Assembly: GCF_040958095.1 (NCBI RefSeq)
Contig: NC_091233.1
Location: 5,987,536 to 6,051,535 of the forward strand
Direction: 5' to 3'
Source of the DNA: Procambarus clarkii
Taxonomy: Eukaryota; Arthropoda; Malacostraca; Decapoda; Cambaridae
DNA length: 64,000 bases
Under the pieces are notes generated by a model, which saw only the letters and a program-made list of their open reading frames with translations, made no database searches and was not told where the DNA came from. The translations under genes and the position numbers were made by a program. This document shows positions 1 through 11,507 of this stretch, piece by piece (the stretch's first letter is position 1; each line of letters starts with the position of its first letter).

Positions 1-2850
1 ATGGTCCAGAAAGACTGTATGATCCAGACAGACTGTATGATCCAGACAGATTGTATAATCCAGACAAACTGTATGATCCAGAAAGACTGTTTGATCCGGA
101 CTGACTGCATGTTCCAGACAGGCTGTATGATCCATTCAGACTGTATGATCCAGACAAACTATATGATCCAGACAGACTGAATGATCCAGGCAGGCTGTAT
201 GATACAGACAGACTGTATGATCCAGACAGACTGTATGATGCAGACAGACTGCAAGATCCAGACAGGCTGTATGATCCAGACAGACTGTATGATCCAGACA
301 GACTGTATGATCCAGACAGATTGTATGATCCAGACAGACTGTATGATCCAGACAGATTGTATAATCCAGACAGACTGTATGATCCAGACAGACTGTGTGA
401 TCCAGACAGACTGATGATCCAGACGGTCTGTATGATTCAGACAGACTGTATGATCCAGACAGACTGTATGTTCCAGACAGACTGTATGATCCAGACAGAC
501 TGTATGATCCAGACGGTCTGTATGATCCAGACAGACTGTATGATCCAGACAGACTGTATGTTCCAGACAGACTGTATGATCCAGACAGACTGTATGATCC
601 AGGCAGACTGTATGATCCAGACAGAGTGTATGATGCAGAAGGACTGTATCATCCCGACAGACTGTATGATCCAGACGGACTGTATGATCCAGAGAGATTG
701 TATGATCCAGACAGACTGTAAGAATCATCCAGACTGTATGATCCAGATAGTATGTATGATCCAGACAGACTGTATGATCCAGACAGACTGTATGATCCCA
801 ACAGGCAGTATGATCCATACAGAATGTATGATCCAGACAGACTACATGATCCAGAAAGACTGTATGATCCAGACAGACTGTATAATCCAGACAGACTGTA
901 TGATCCAGAGAGACTGTATGATCCAGACAGACTGTATGATCCAGACAGACTGTATGATCCATACAGAATGTATGATCCAGACAGACTGCATGATCCATCC
1001 AGACTGTATGATCCATCCAGACTGTATGATCCATCCAGACTGCATGATCCATCCAGACTGTATGATCCATCCAGACTGTATGATCCAGAAATACTGTATG
1101 ATCCAGAAATACTGTATGATCCAGACTGACTGTATGATCCAGACAGATTGTATGACCCAGACAGACTGTATGATCCAGACAGACTGTATGGTCCAGACAG
1201 ACTGTATGATCCAGACAGACTGTATGATCCAGACAGAATGTATGATCCAGACAGACTGTATGGTCCTGACAGACTGTATGATCCAGACAGACTGTATAAT
1301 CCAGAGAGACTGTATGATCCAGAGAGACTGTATGATCCAGACAGACTGTATGATCCAGACAGACTGTATGATCCAGACAGATTGTATATTCCAGACAAAC
1401 TGTATGATCCAGAAAGACTGTATGATCCGGACTGACTGCATGATCCAGACAGGATGTATGATCCATTCAGACTGTATGATCCAGACAAACTATATGATCC
1501 AGACAGACTGAATGATCCAGACAGGCTGTATGATACAGACAGACTGTATGATCCAGACAGACTGTATGATGCAGACAGACTGCAAGATCCAGACAGGCTG
1601 TATGATCCAGACAGACTGTATGATCCAGACAGACTGTATGATCCAGACAGATTGTATGATCCAGACAGACTGTATGATCCAGACGGTCTGTATGATCCAG
1701 ACAGACTGTATGATCCAGACAGACTGTATGTTCCAGACAGACTGCATGATCCAGACAGACTGTATGATCCAGACGGTCTGTATGATCCAGACAGACTGTA
1801 TGATCCAGACAGACTGTATGTTCCAGACAGACTGTATGATCCAGACAGACTGTATGATCCAGACAGACTGTATGATGCAGACTGTATGATCCAGACAGAC
1901 TGTATGATGCAGACAGAGTGTATGATGCAGAACGGCTGTATCATCCCGACAGACTGTATGGTCCAGAAAGATTGTATGATCCAGACAGACTGTATGATCC
2001 AGACAGATTGTATATTCCAGACAAACTGTATGATCCAGAAAGACTGTATGATCCGGACTGACTGCATGATCCAGACAGGATGTATGATCCATTCAGACTG
2101 TATGATCCAGACAATCTATATGAGCCAGACAGACTGAATGATCCAGACAGGCTGTATGATACAGACAGACTGTATGATCCAGACAGACTGTATGATGCAG
2201 ACAGACTGCAAGATCCAGACAGGCTGTATGATCCAGACAGACTGTATGATCCAGACAGACTTTATGATCCAGACAGATTGTATGATCCAGACAGACTGTA
2301 TGATCCAGACGGTCTGTATGTTCCAGACAGACTGTATGATCCAGACAGACTGTATGTTCCAGACAGACTGTATGATCCAGACAGACTGTATGATCCAGAC
2401 GGTCTGTATGATCCAGACAGACTGTATGATCCAGACAGACTGTATGTTCCAGACAGACTGTATGATCCAGACAGACTGTATGATCCAGACAGAGTGTATG
2501 ATGCAGAACGACTGTATCATCCCGACAGACTGTATGATCCAGACAGACTGTATGATCCAGAGAGATTGTATGATCCAGACAGACTGTAGGAATCATCCAG
2601 ACTGTATGATCCAGATAGTATGTATGATCCAGACAGACTGTATGATCCAGACAGACTGTATGATCCCGACAGGCAGTATGATCCAGCCAGACTGTATGAT
2701 CCAGACAGACTGTATAATCCTGACAAACTGTATGATCCAGACAGACTGTATGATCCAGACTGACTGCATGATCCAGAGAGACTGTATGATCCATTCAGAC
2801 TGTATGATCCAGACAGACTATATTATCCAGACAGACTGCATGATCCAGAC
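1..2850. repeat. 18-bp minisatellite array
   Basis: The stretch is built of about 155 head-to-tail copies of an 18-bp unit with core TGTATGATCCAGACAGAC and scattered substitutions. Because 18 is a multiple of three and the unit lacks stops in most frames, long six-residue-periodic open frames appear on both strands; they are by-products, not genes. A variant block around 97-180 recurs around 1430-1510 and 2055-2135, which shows higher-order duplication. The array starts before the window and decays near 2850. Confidence 0.97.
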
Positions 2851-3430
2851 AGGGCTAAAACTGGTAGACCGTAATACTCATATGGTAGGAGATGTAATGG
2901 AGATGGACTAAGTCATACTTTCATTTAAAAATGTTATTTGGTCTGTAGAAATTTGATGATTTCCATGTTACGTTACCATGTGTTACAGGGTCTAAAACTT
3001 GCAGACACCAATATTTATATGGTAAGAGATGTAATGGAGATGGACTAAGCCTCACTTTTCGTTTCAAAGTGACATTTTGGACTGCAAAAAGTTGATTTGC
3101 GTTACGTTACGTTACGTTACGTTACATTGTGTTACAGAGGGCTAAAACTTGCAGACTGTAATATTTATATGCTATGAGATGTAATGGAGATATTGTGTTT
3201 GGCTAAATGGGGTTCACATTTCAATAATGACATTCGGACAACAGCCAGAAAGTTGATCTCCACGTTACTTAATGATGATATAATGCGATGCAAGCGTGTG
3301 CTAATATTTTATTTGTGTTTAGAACGTAAGGGCTATAGGAGATTGTCTAGACTTGCATACATTTTCAAATGCTATTTATGTAGGCAGTAGAAAGTCTGTT
3401 TTCCCCATTACGCTACATTGACTGTGTTAC
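2843..3430. repeat. Degenerate ~145-bp tandem repeats with a GTTAC tract
   Basis: A block beginning GGGCTAAAACTTGCAGAC and containing GAGATGTAATGGAGAT recurs near 2850, 2993 and 3141, a period of about 145-148 bp, with a decayed copy near 3320. A short (GTTAC)n tract lies at 3097-3125. No coding content is seen. Confidence 0.8.
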
Positions 3431-4660
3431 AAGAACTGAAAATAGACATAGCCCAGAGCTATTTCACTATCGACTCATCCGGTCTTATTCTCATCGATTG
3501 GTGTTTACATTTGGATGATGTAGGTCTTAAGAGACAGCCTTGAACTCGGGGATAATGAACAAGACAATTTAATAATAGTATCAAGACTATGTTTTTCCAC
3601 ATTGTCTTATATATGTTTACTTTGCTTGGAATTTGTATGTGTGGAACATTGCTCACCTAAGGGAGTGAGAATGAACGACGCGTTTGAGGTATAGCGAGGA
3701 CTGACCGTGATGTGTATGTTTGTTTGTTTTACCACAGTGAATATGAAGCTACATTATGTTATGTCTACCAGTTGTTGAATAAACATTACATTACGTTATG
3801 TGATACAAGAACTAAACAAGCTTGTGGTAACCTTTTATTGTGTTTGGATGTAATGGCTAAACATGGTTTACATTTCATTATTCAGACATCGGACAGAAAG
3901 TTGCTCGTTACTCTTAAAATGATATTTGGGCAAAGAACGAAGTTACCATATTGGTCACGTTACATTAATGATGTTTGGGCAAAGAACGATGTCATCATGT
4001 TGGTCGTGTTACCTTACAAGGTTATAAGGGTGAGAGTGATGGGGGCTCGAAAATTGACATTAGTCGTCCATCCTCTGGTGCGCTGTCAGTCTAAGTGAAA
4101 TGAAAAAAGATACGTGAACAGCGGCGGCAGGAGAAAGGAATTGATGTTACTTTCCCCCAACTATTAAATGATCTGGAGAGAGAGAGAGAGAAACCACTGA
4201 CTTCTATGTATATCCCAGGCAGTTGTGTTTACAACAAATTATGATTTGTTATAATAATAAGATTGAAGACCAGCTTATGACTGAATATTCTTAAAAAATG
4301 CTATTTGAGCAAAGAATGATGATACCATGTTGGTCACATTGCGATACAAGGTTACACATATGATCAGAAATAATACTAAAGGCTTTGCACAGAACATCCG
4401 GTCTGGGAAGGGTGTAGTGATGCTTGATGGTTTGGGCTTGGAAGGGGGGTGGGAGGGGGGTAGGGGTTTGGTGGGGGTGGATGGAGAGAGGGTAAGGCCA
4501 TCCCACTACCTCGTCCATCTCACTACGCCTCAAACCGCCACGAAGGTTAGACCTTAACGAGACGGATTGCTGTTTCATTCATTCAGGAGTCATGAACATC
4601 CCCTCCCCTTGTTAAGTCCCCCTCCCCTCCCCATCCGTCCCCTTGTTAAGTATGTTTGAC
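3431..4660. other. Non-coding stretch with decayed repeats
   Basis: Only short frames occur and none resembles a known protein. Phrases such as GGCTAAA...CATTTCA...AGAAAGTTG (3199 and 3849) and TTGGTCAC (near 3951 and 4331) recur, so this is probably a decayed continuation of the repeats to the left. A short (GA)n tract sits at 4176-4190. From about 4440 to 4660 the strand is strongly G-rich, then C-rich. Confidence 0.5.
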
Positions 4661-4669
4661 AGGGGTGGT

Positions 4670-5037
4670 GAAGTGGCGTAATCCCTGTATATAATTCCCC
4701 CTGTGTGTGACGATTGTGACGTTATACGTCCTGTGCGGTGCTCAAGAGTGACTAAGTGCAATATTGTGCAGTGCGGTGCTCGCTGTGACTAAGCGATTAA
4801 GTGCAATATTGACTAGTGCGGTGCTCAGTGATTCAGTGCAGTATTGTAGAGCGAAGTGTTCGCTGTGATTCAGTGCAATATTGGGTAGTGCGGTGCCCGA
4901 AGTGATTACGTGCAATATTGGCAAGTGCAGTGTTTGGTGCGATAAAGTGCAATATTGGCGTAGAACAGTGCTCGGTGCATAAAGTGCTAACGTGTAAGCA
5001 GTGTGTTAAGTGCTAGTTGAGTGTTCCATCTGTGACA
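4670..5037 (+). repeat. Leader of the LTR element with ~55-bp tandem repeats
   Basis: Between 4740 and 4990 about six imperfect copies of a 45-60-bp unit carry AGTGCAATATTG followed by AGTGCGGTGCTC-like text. They lie immediately before the gag start, where a retroelement leader is expected. TGGCG at 4673 could be the start of a primer-binding site, but no 5' LTR matching the 3' LTR can be seen upstream, so the left boundary is uncertain. Confidence 0.55.
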
Positions 5038-6345
5038 ATGGCAGAAAAGGCTACCATCGATGATCTGGACGATGTCCAGGCTTTTCTGAACAGAGAGGAC
5101 TGTCTTGCCAGATTAAAATATCTGAGCAAACCAGAACTTGTACTAGTGAGCGCCTACCTGGAGATAAAGATCCGTGCCAGTGATTCCCGTGTGGAGATCT
5201 TGTCCAAGGTTCACCGGCACTTGAAGGCAGAAGAGAAACAGGAAGGTGAGACTCCTAGTACAAAGGAAGGTGAGGAAATAGCTTCCACGGAAAAGGAAGA
5301 TAAGGGCAGTGAGATTGACAGTGATGCAGGTGAGCTTAATATTAGCTTTCTTACAGTCAAAATGCGTGCCCTAGAGATAAATCGCGAGATAGAATGGAAG
5401 AAATTAGAAATGGAACGAGAATTGAAAGAAAAAGAATTGGCGATGAGGCGTTTAGAATTAGAACGAGAAGAAAGAAGAGAAGAACGAGAAAGAGAAGAGA
5501 AACGAGAAAGAGAAGAACGAGAAAGAGAAGAGAAACGAGAAAGAGAAGAGCGAGAGAGAGAAGAAAACGAAAGGCAGAGACAACATGAACTAGAAGTATT
5601 ACGATTAAGCGGTGGTCGGAGGCCAACGACGGAAGCCAGCAGTTTCGATCCGGTAAGGAACATCAAAATGGTCCCCAAATTCAACGAGAGAGAAGTTTCG
5701 AAGTTCTTCGCAGCCTTCGAGAAACTCGCTGCCTCTTTGGAGTGGCCAAGGGAGAATTGGGCCATCATGATACAGTCAGTCTTGACTGGGAAGGCCCAAG
5801 TCGCATACTCCACGTTATCCCTTGACGACTCCGGCGATTACGACAGGGTGAAGAAAGTGGTGTTCATGGCGTACCAATTGGTACCGGAGGCGTACAGGCA
5901 GAAGTTTAGGAACCTGAAGAAGACCTCAGAGCACACTTTCACCGAATTCGCCACAATCAAGGAGCGACTTTTTCAGGAATGGTGTGCCTCTCGGAAGGTG
6001 GAGACCAAAGAAGACCTCGAGCAGCTTATACTGCTAGAGGACTTCAAGGATTGTTTGTCTGGGGACCTGAAGACGTACTTAGAGGAACAGCAGGTAGAGA
6101 CCTTGAGTGCAGCAGCCACAATGGCTGAGGAATACATCCTGACTCATAGGCCGTCTGCTAAGTACGTCCCAAGGCATTACCAACGCCGGTTTGACAACCT
6201 CAGGACGAAGAGGAGACCCCCGTCCCACGAAGCGCTAAGAAGACGCCCCCAAGTAGCCCTCGAAGGACTAGTCCTAACAGTCCTAAACACCGTAGTCCGA
6301 GGAGGAATGTGGTGTGCTGGACTTGTGGGCAGAAAGGGCATGTAG
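5038..6345 (+). CDS. Gag-like protein of a Ty3/gypsy-type element
   Basis: The ATG at 5038 has A at -3 and G at +4 and is preferred to an upstream TTG in the same frame. The product would be about 435 residues: an acidic N-terminal part, a long Glu/Arg-rich coiled-coil (roughly residues 110-185), then a helical SCAN-like capsid domain (about 208-373), the order seen in gypsy-type Gag proteins. It should form the cytoplasmic particle that packages element RNA. The frame leaves the natural Gag path before the zinc knuckle, which sits one frame over at about 6312-6360. So there is either a one-base indel or a -1 recoding site between about 6180 and 6305, where a run of five C occurs at 6246-6250. 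Confidence 0.8.
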   Translation: MAEKATIDDLDDVQAFLNREDCLARLKYLSKPELVLVSAYLEIKIRASDSRVEILSKVHRHLKAEEKQEGETPSTKEGEEIASTEKEDKGSEIDSDAGELNISFLTVKMRALEINREIEWKKLEMERELKEKELAMRRLELEREERREEREREEKREREEREREEKREREEREREENERQRQHELEVLRLSGGRRPTTEASSFDPVRNIKMVPKFNEREVSKFFAAFEKLAASLEWPRENWAIMIQSVLTGKAQVAYSTLSLDDSGDYDRVKKVVFMAYQLVPEAYRQKFRNLKKTSEHTFTEFATIKERLFQEWCASRKVETKEDLEQLILLEDFKDCLSGDLKTYLEEQQVETLSAAATMAEEYILTHRPSAKYVPRHYQRRFDNLRTKRRPPSHEALRRRPQVALEGLVLTVLNTVVRGGMWCAGLVGRKGM

Positions 6346-7838
6346 CTGCTATGTGCCGAGGCAGAAGAGGTGGCGGCGCACGTAGGGAGGTGATGATGAT
6401 GAGCTGTGTTACACCACCAGCAGGAAGCCAGTCGACGACGACGCAGGAAGAACCCAGATTGTTTTCCCCTCACACTTCAGGCGGGTATGTATCGAGTGAT
6501 CATACTGGTAGATCAGTTGTAGTGCTCAGAGATAGTGGAGCAGCCCAGTCCCTGATCGTGAAGAGCTCGTTACCCGAGGGAGTAAGTGTGGACGGGAGAC
6601 AACAGGTTGTCCTGGTTGGGTTTCCTAGGACGCAGTATATCGCCCCCTTAGTGCCAGTACATCTCGACTCGCCTTACTTCAGCGGCACATGTGCGTTGGC
6701 AGTAGTCGATACCCTCCCTGTGGCTGGGATTGACGTGGTACTAGCCAACGACTTGGTGACAGGTTGGAGCAACAATCTTCCCAAGGTCGTGGACGAGTCG
6801 GCCAGAACAGCAAGGTCTGAGGTAACAGGCAGGGGTAATATCCAGGTACAGTCAGATCCGGAATATACTATGTTTAATTTGTCCTTTCGCCTACAGATTG
6901 AGAACGTTCTAGCAGTGTCTCCTGATTTTTCTCTCGACAAGGAACATGAGGTTACGATGGCAGAAGTACCTGAGCAAGAAGAGAGGCCTTGTGTGCAGGC
7001 ACCCACGGATACCAACGAGTCTGGAGCGAAGGCGGATGTGTACTTGCGGTATGGCATTGTACAGCGTTCATTGAACCGGCCAGAGATTCCCCAGACCTCA
7101 GAGGTATGTGAGGTGTGTTCGAAAGGTCTAGTGCCCTCTTTGGTCCAAACCAGGCTAGTGGATATAGCCGGTTATGGACATGACAGGCTCGGGAAGCTTA
7201 TCCCTCATTTGGCCCCATGTTTCTTAGCGATATTTTGTTTGATTCTCGTGTGTGTTCTCAGTAAGGATCAGTGGACGACCCGAAGGATGATGGCTCCCTT
7301 GAACATCAGATCCCAGGGATTAGAGACGTGCACTAAGAGTGTTGCAGTCGAAGAAGGGACCTGGAAGGTGATGGTTGATACAGGAGGTACGAGATACGAT
7401 AATGTGAGTGACTGTTTCCGACAGGTTGACACCCCCCGCGTGACTGCTGAGCCTCAATGCAGTGTTATGTGGAACGTTGGTCGACCTGACGGTGACCGAG
7501 CGAATGCCATCTGCGACGTACGAACAGCCCCGTTGGGACTAGGTGTGGACCTAGTAGAGTATGCTGTAAGTACTGTTTTACCCGCTGTCGCTGTCACTCT
7601 GAATTATCCGACCCCTGTATTCCAGGTGCCCGACTCCCTGAAGGACCACCGGATCGGTACCAGAAATGCCGTCTGTGTCCAGCCATCATCGGTGCCACGA
7701 CATAGGGAAGTGTCGAGTCGCCCCAGATCGTGTCCACACCGATCCTTACTTGAGAGATGTGAGATGATGCCCCTGCTTGACATCGCAGTGTGGAGATGTG
7801 GAAAATTACGTCAGGCAGGTCATCGCCTGCCATTTTAA
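6240..7838 (+). CDS. Zinc knuckle and aspartic protease frame, no reverse transcriptase
   Basis: In the frame -1 to gag, a basic Ser/Pro-rich linker leads into a CCHC zinc knuckle (CWTCGQKGHVAAMC, about 6315-6356). A retropepsin-like domain follows with the active-site triad DSGA at about 6530, then a hydrophobic VVLAN-type strand. The frame stays open to the TAA at 7836. No reverse transcriptase, RNase H or integrase motif is visible in the remaining ~360 residues. That part contains a hydrophobic stretch near 7200-7260, compatible with a membrane segment but not assignable. No ATG opens this frame, so expression would depend on fusion with Gag. The element cannot move on its own as it stands. 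Confidence 0.72.
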   Translation, partial: KTPPSSPRRTSPNSPKHRSPRRNVVCWTCGQKGHVAAMCRGRRGGGARREVMMMSCVTPPAGSQSTTTQEEPRLFSPHTSGGYVSSDHTGRSVVVLRDSGAAQSLIVKSSLPEGVSVDGRQQVVLVGFPRTQYIAPLVPVHLDSPYFSGTCALAVVDTLPVAGIDVVLANDLVTGWSNNLPKVVDESARTARSEVTGRGNIQVQSDPEYTMFNLSFRLQIENVLAVSPDFSLDKEHEVTMAEVPEQEERPCVQAPTDTNESGAKADVYLRYGIVQRSLNRPEIPQTSEVCEVCSKGLVPSLVQTRLVDIAGYGHDRLGKLIPHLAPCFLAIFCLILVCVLSKDQWTTRRMMAPLNIRSQGLETCTKSVAVEEGTWKVMVDTGGTRYDNVSDCFRQVDTPRVTAEPQCSVMWNVGRPDGDRANAICDVRTAPLGLGVDLVEYAVSTVLPAVAVTLNYPTPVFQVPDSLKDHRIGTRNAVCVQPSSVPRHREVSSRPRSCPHRSLLERCEMMPLLDIAVWRCGKLRQAGHRLPF

Positions 7839-8005
7839 AGTTCCCTTTGTGCCAGGGTTTCTCCTTAGTACAGTTCTGTGGACGAGACAGCCTCGCCGTG
7901 CAAGTTTACAGTAATTGTGAGTCCATTTGGAGATGTGTCGCCGTACTAATTTGGTTTGTGTCTCTTTTTATAGAACCCCAAACCAAATTCTTTTTGGTGG
8001 GGAGG

Positions 8006-9008
8006 TGTTACGAACCCGGATCCAGCATCCGAGCACGGAGCAGTGACGACCACGCCATCTGTGGGTCAGCTCCCGAAACCCCCTCCAAACGGACGACGAC
8101 ACCTGGTGAGGACGACGAGTACTGGCCACAAGGGCCGGTTTCCAGTCCTGTGCAGCTCACAACACCGCCACTGCTGACCTCTGGTGAGGTGGTGCTCAGA
8201 CAACAACGCCATCTATGGAGTGGATATGTCAGGCGTTTGTGTCTGAGCCTGTAAGTGGGGTGCTGTAGTGTGTCTCTGCTATTGATGACGTGTCTGCTTA
8301 CAGAGTCGACCTGGGACTGCTGTGATGGAAGTTGAGTCAGTCTACCCAAGGCAGCCGTCTCTATACCTTGTGCTTTGCTGCAGCAGCTGTGAAGTCGTCC
8401 CCCCGGAAGAACACTGTGGTGTTACCCTGCCAGTGGAGTGGCAGTAGAAGGATTACCCGGGACCGACTGCTGGAGACGATTATCCACTGGGGTATTGAGG
8501 ACAGGAGAGTGATTTGTGGTATCACACGAGGCTCCTGTCTAGGGCGTTACACTAATATCGCTCGTGGAGTGGCCTTACCAGCGTTGCTGGTCCAGAACCT
8601 GCCAGCAGACCTGCTGGACTTGTGGTTGACGGCCTCCACGGCGGTGCCCCCAGTGGACCTGTGTTTTGGCTGACCTGTGGCCAGGGTAGGCTCAGCTTCT
8701 CAAAGGATTCGTTGTGAGGCCACGAAAGCACCGAAGACTTAGCACCGAGAGCTTGGATCCAGAGTCTTCAGGAGAAGACGTTTGTGTACAGTGTTAATAC
8801 CCCTCCCCCCGTGTAATCTTTTTATATAATATTTATTGGTGGTGGTCAATATATTATATTAAGTTCTTGACTTTATTTCCCTTCCCCTTTAAGTTACTTG
8901 CGTCACGGATCTCATCCCTTGAAAGCCACTACTGGCTTGGGGCCGGATACAACTTCCTCTAACTACATCAGAGTAAGAACCCCGTTGCGTCCCGAGAGGG
9001 TCGTAACA
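8006..9008 (+). mobile_element. 3' LTR of the gag-protease element
   Basis: The segment begins TGTTACGA and ends TCGTAACA, a perfect 8-bp terminal inversion of the TG...CA type. It is preceded by a purine-rich tract (GGTGGGGAGG, 7996-8005) suitable as a plus-strand primer. It contains a TATATAA-like stretch near 8823. A second related LTR starts directly at its end. Confidence 0.78.
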
Positions 9009-9676
9009 GACGTCAATGCCATCTGTGAGTCCGCTCCCGAAACCCCCACAAAATGGACAACGGTCAGAGCAGTGTGTTAGCTGCTGATGTATGCAGTGTT
9101 GTATGGACCGATGTACCCAGAATGGGTCAGGAAGAGTTTCACCATGACAGTGGTGCATCTGTCGAGAATTGCTGCTAGAGAGCTACTAGAGACTTCTGCA
9201 TGGGTGCTAGCTACCCCTGTATGTGATTGTTTCAGACCCACATCGGCGTGTTGCTGAACCCTCTGCCAGTGTGATTTTGGAGAGTGGAGGTGGGGTGTTG
9301 GCACATCAATATAATATGGTGTGTGGATTGGCCCATGTTGAAGATGAACTCGCAGGTGTTTGCCATTAGGTGTGGAAGACGTGTACCTGGATAGTGGATT
9401 CACCGGGTTGAAGAACACTGCCGAGGTTGTGTCCTGAGTGAAAGAGACACTTTGCAAATACGTGTAGTAATACTTGATTATAATATATATATAGGGGTGA
9501 AGGTGTTAATATATTGGTGAAGGTAATTGTGTATTGCTTATCCCCCTCTTTTTTTATTCATTGCACTACTACTTGACACAGCCAGTTCTTGAAAGCTTAC
9601 CACCGACTTGGGATTGGATACAACAGAAGAGGTTATAACAGCATGAACCCAGTTACTGGCCCAAGTGGGCGTAACA
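9009..9676 (+). mobile_element. Second related LTR, probably solo and 5'-truncated
   Basis: The sequence around 9018-9055 (GCCATCTGTGAGTCC, GCTCCCGAAACCCC) matches the beginning of the first LTR around 8053-8090. The end (GGATACAAC ... CCCAAGTGGGCGTAACA) matches the third LTR that ends at 19777. No internal coding region follows, so it behaves as a solo or truncated LTR abutting the first. Confidence 0.7.
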
Positions 9677-9734
9677 GTCTCCTAAATGCACTTTTCGTGA
9701 ATTAGTGTCTACTGTTACCCTGCCCGCAACCGTG

Positions 9735-9736
<2 letters not shown>

Positions 9737-9827
<91 letters not shown>
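9737..9827. repeat. (TC)n microsatellite
   Basis: About 45 uninterrupted CT dinucleotides. Confidence 0.98.
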
Positions 9828-9829
<2 letters not shown>

Positions 9830-10299
9830 GCTCGCTTTCCGGGAAACTTCACCAGGACAAGAGCAAAGACCATCTGTTTACAAACATTTAATACATGAAG
9901 ACATACATAATAAAATATATATAGTAAACAAAATTACAGTACAACATTCTAAGAGGCAACAACCCGGTAACACTCCAATATCATATCCTGGCTTCACCAA
10001 CTATCCATATCAGGCGGTTGTACAACTCTTGGCTCACAACCTACTACCCCCTCGCTGCTTGGGGCTGAAATATCTGGCACAACAATATAGAAGTCTGCTC
10101 GGGGCTGAAATACCTGGACCATCTACATAAGTATCCCCCAACAAAAGAAGAAATGAGTCTCTCGCCGTACACTGGGTCTTACATGCAAATAAACATTCTA
10201 GCACTCCTCTCATATATTAATGTGTCCACATGAGCCTCTATTCTGCTCCTAGAGGCTCACTATAAATGCATACATCTAGGTTCTCCAAAAATCAGGAGA

Positions 10300-10336
<37 letters not shown>

Positions 10337-11290
10337 CCCAGCTTCTGCCCCAGCCTCTACGCTGGGGACCTCCGCTCCTCAGTCGGCCCCTGACCTCCAT
10401 CGAAAGAGGATGTATCTCTCCTCCCTCCAGCATGTTCTTTTAACTCTAACTCCTTATTCTGGCTAACTGAATTAATAAAATCTCTGCTCTATATACACAC
10501 ACATGTTCACTATGATCGCTGGGCACACGATCAAACACTGGTAGCTAATCTAACAACAGATTAAACAAGCTTACTGCAGAATCTATGACGTGGGGCGCTC
10601 ACTCTCTGGCACTCAACATGGCCTTCACACAGGCTGCCCACAGAAATTGCTTTAGTACTGCTTCACAAGGCTTCCTCCAGTCTTGACTTGAGTACACGGA
10701 GTTGTCCGGCAGGCTTCACATAGAAACGCCTGCTTTCTTCCTTCCACTTAAGGGAGTAAAATAATTAGTTTCACAAAGGCGCGACCGATCACTCCTTCCA
10801 GGTCGCCCCTAATAATATTCAAATCACAGGGAAATGGTGTACGATGTCCCCAACAGCTTCCTCACCCTTGAAAACAAGTAGTCTTCACTTCACCGCTAAC
10901 ACAGGGCACTATATTCTTCTTTCTTCTAGGAGATCAGCGAAGTACAACCATCCGTGATGACTGTTGTATCTCAGGTAACATCACGACGTCATGCTAGGGT
11001 AACGTCACATCACCAAAATATCGACATCTTATTCCATGTCATTTTTATTAGAAGCTCAACCTCTGCACCCGACCATGCGTTGCTGTGGTTCAGCAACGCA
11101 TGAGCGTTGCTAATCCTAGGGTCCGCGTGATGGCAGAAACAAAATGGGCAGAGTTTCTTTCACTATGATACCCCTGTTACCTAGTAGTAAGGACTTGGGA
11201 GTTAGACAGTTTTAACGAGCTTCTTCCTGAGGATGTGTGTGAGTGTTTTTGGAGAGAAAAGGTGCGTGTGGAACAAATGGGTTAGTAGAT
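9828..11290. other. Non-coding stretch with a poly-T tract
   Basis: No coding region is recognised. A run of about 32 T at 10305-10336 may be the poly-A tail of a minus-strand retroposed copy. GGGGCTGAAATA occurs twice (near 10060 and 10100). A CGTTGCTGTGG motif near 11082 matches the start of the dispersed repeat at about 33145. Confidence 0.5.
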
Positions 11291-11375
11291 GTTGACTGAT
11301 AGACAGTTGAGAGGCTGGCCGAAAGAGCAGAGCTCAACCCCCGCAAGTACAACTACGTGAATACAACTCGCTCAA
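11290..11375 (+). mobile_element. SINE/LINE 3'-tail fragment
   Basis: The text TTGAGAGGCTGGCCGAAAG followed by AGCTCAACCCCCGCAAG and GTGAATACAACT matches the common 3' tail of the LINE and SINE families found elsewhere in the window, for example 24910-24985 on + and 56443-56520 on the minus strand. It resembles the SINE version more closely. Confidence 0.6.
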
Positions 11376-11378
11376 GAA

Positions 11379-11399
11379 GACCCCCCCCCCTCCCCCCCA
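11379..11399. repeat. C-run
   Basis: A nearly pure poly-C stretch broken by one T, just left of the 31-bp array. Confidence 0.9.
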
Positions 11400-11507
11400 C
11401 TCATGAAGACCCTCACCCTTCACCTCTCACGCACCACTTCTCTCCCCTTCTCAGTGATTAGATTTCCCCTCTATTCCTTTTCGAGCATTATGATTATTCG
11501 GTTTGTG

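Noticed and set aside
159-2911. Many long open frames with six-residue periodicity on both strands
   Set aside because: They come from an 18-bp tandem repeat without stops. Several overlapping frames are open at once and none resembles a protein.
7150-7838. Envelope gene in the LTR element
   Set aside because: Only one hydrophobic segment is visible. No signal peptide, cleavage site or other envelope hallmark can be seen.
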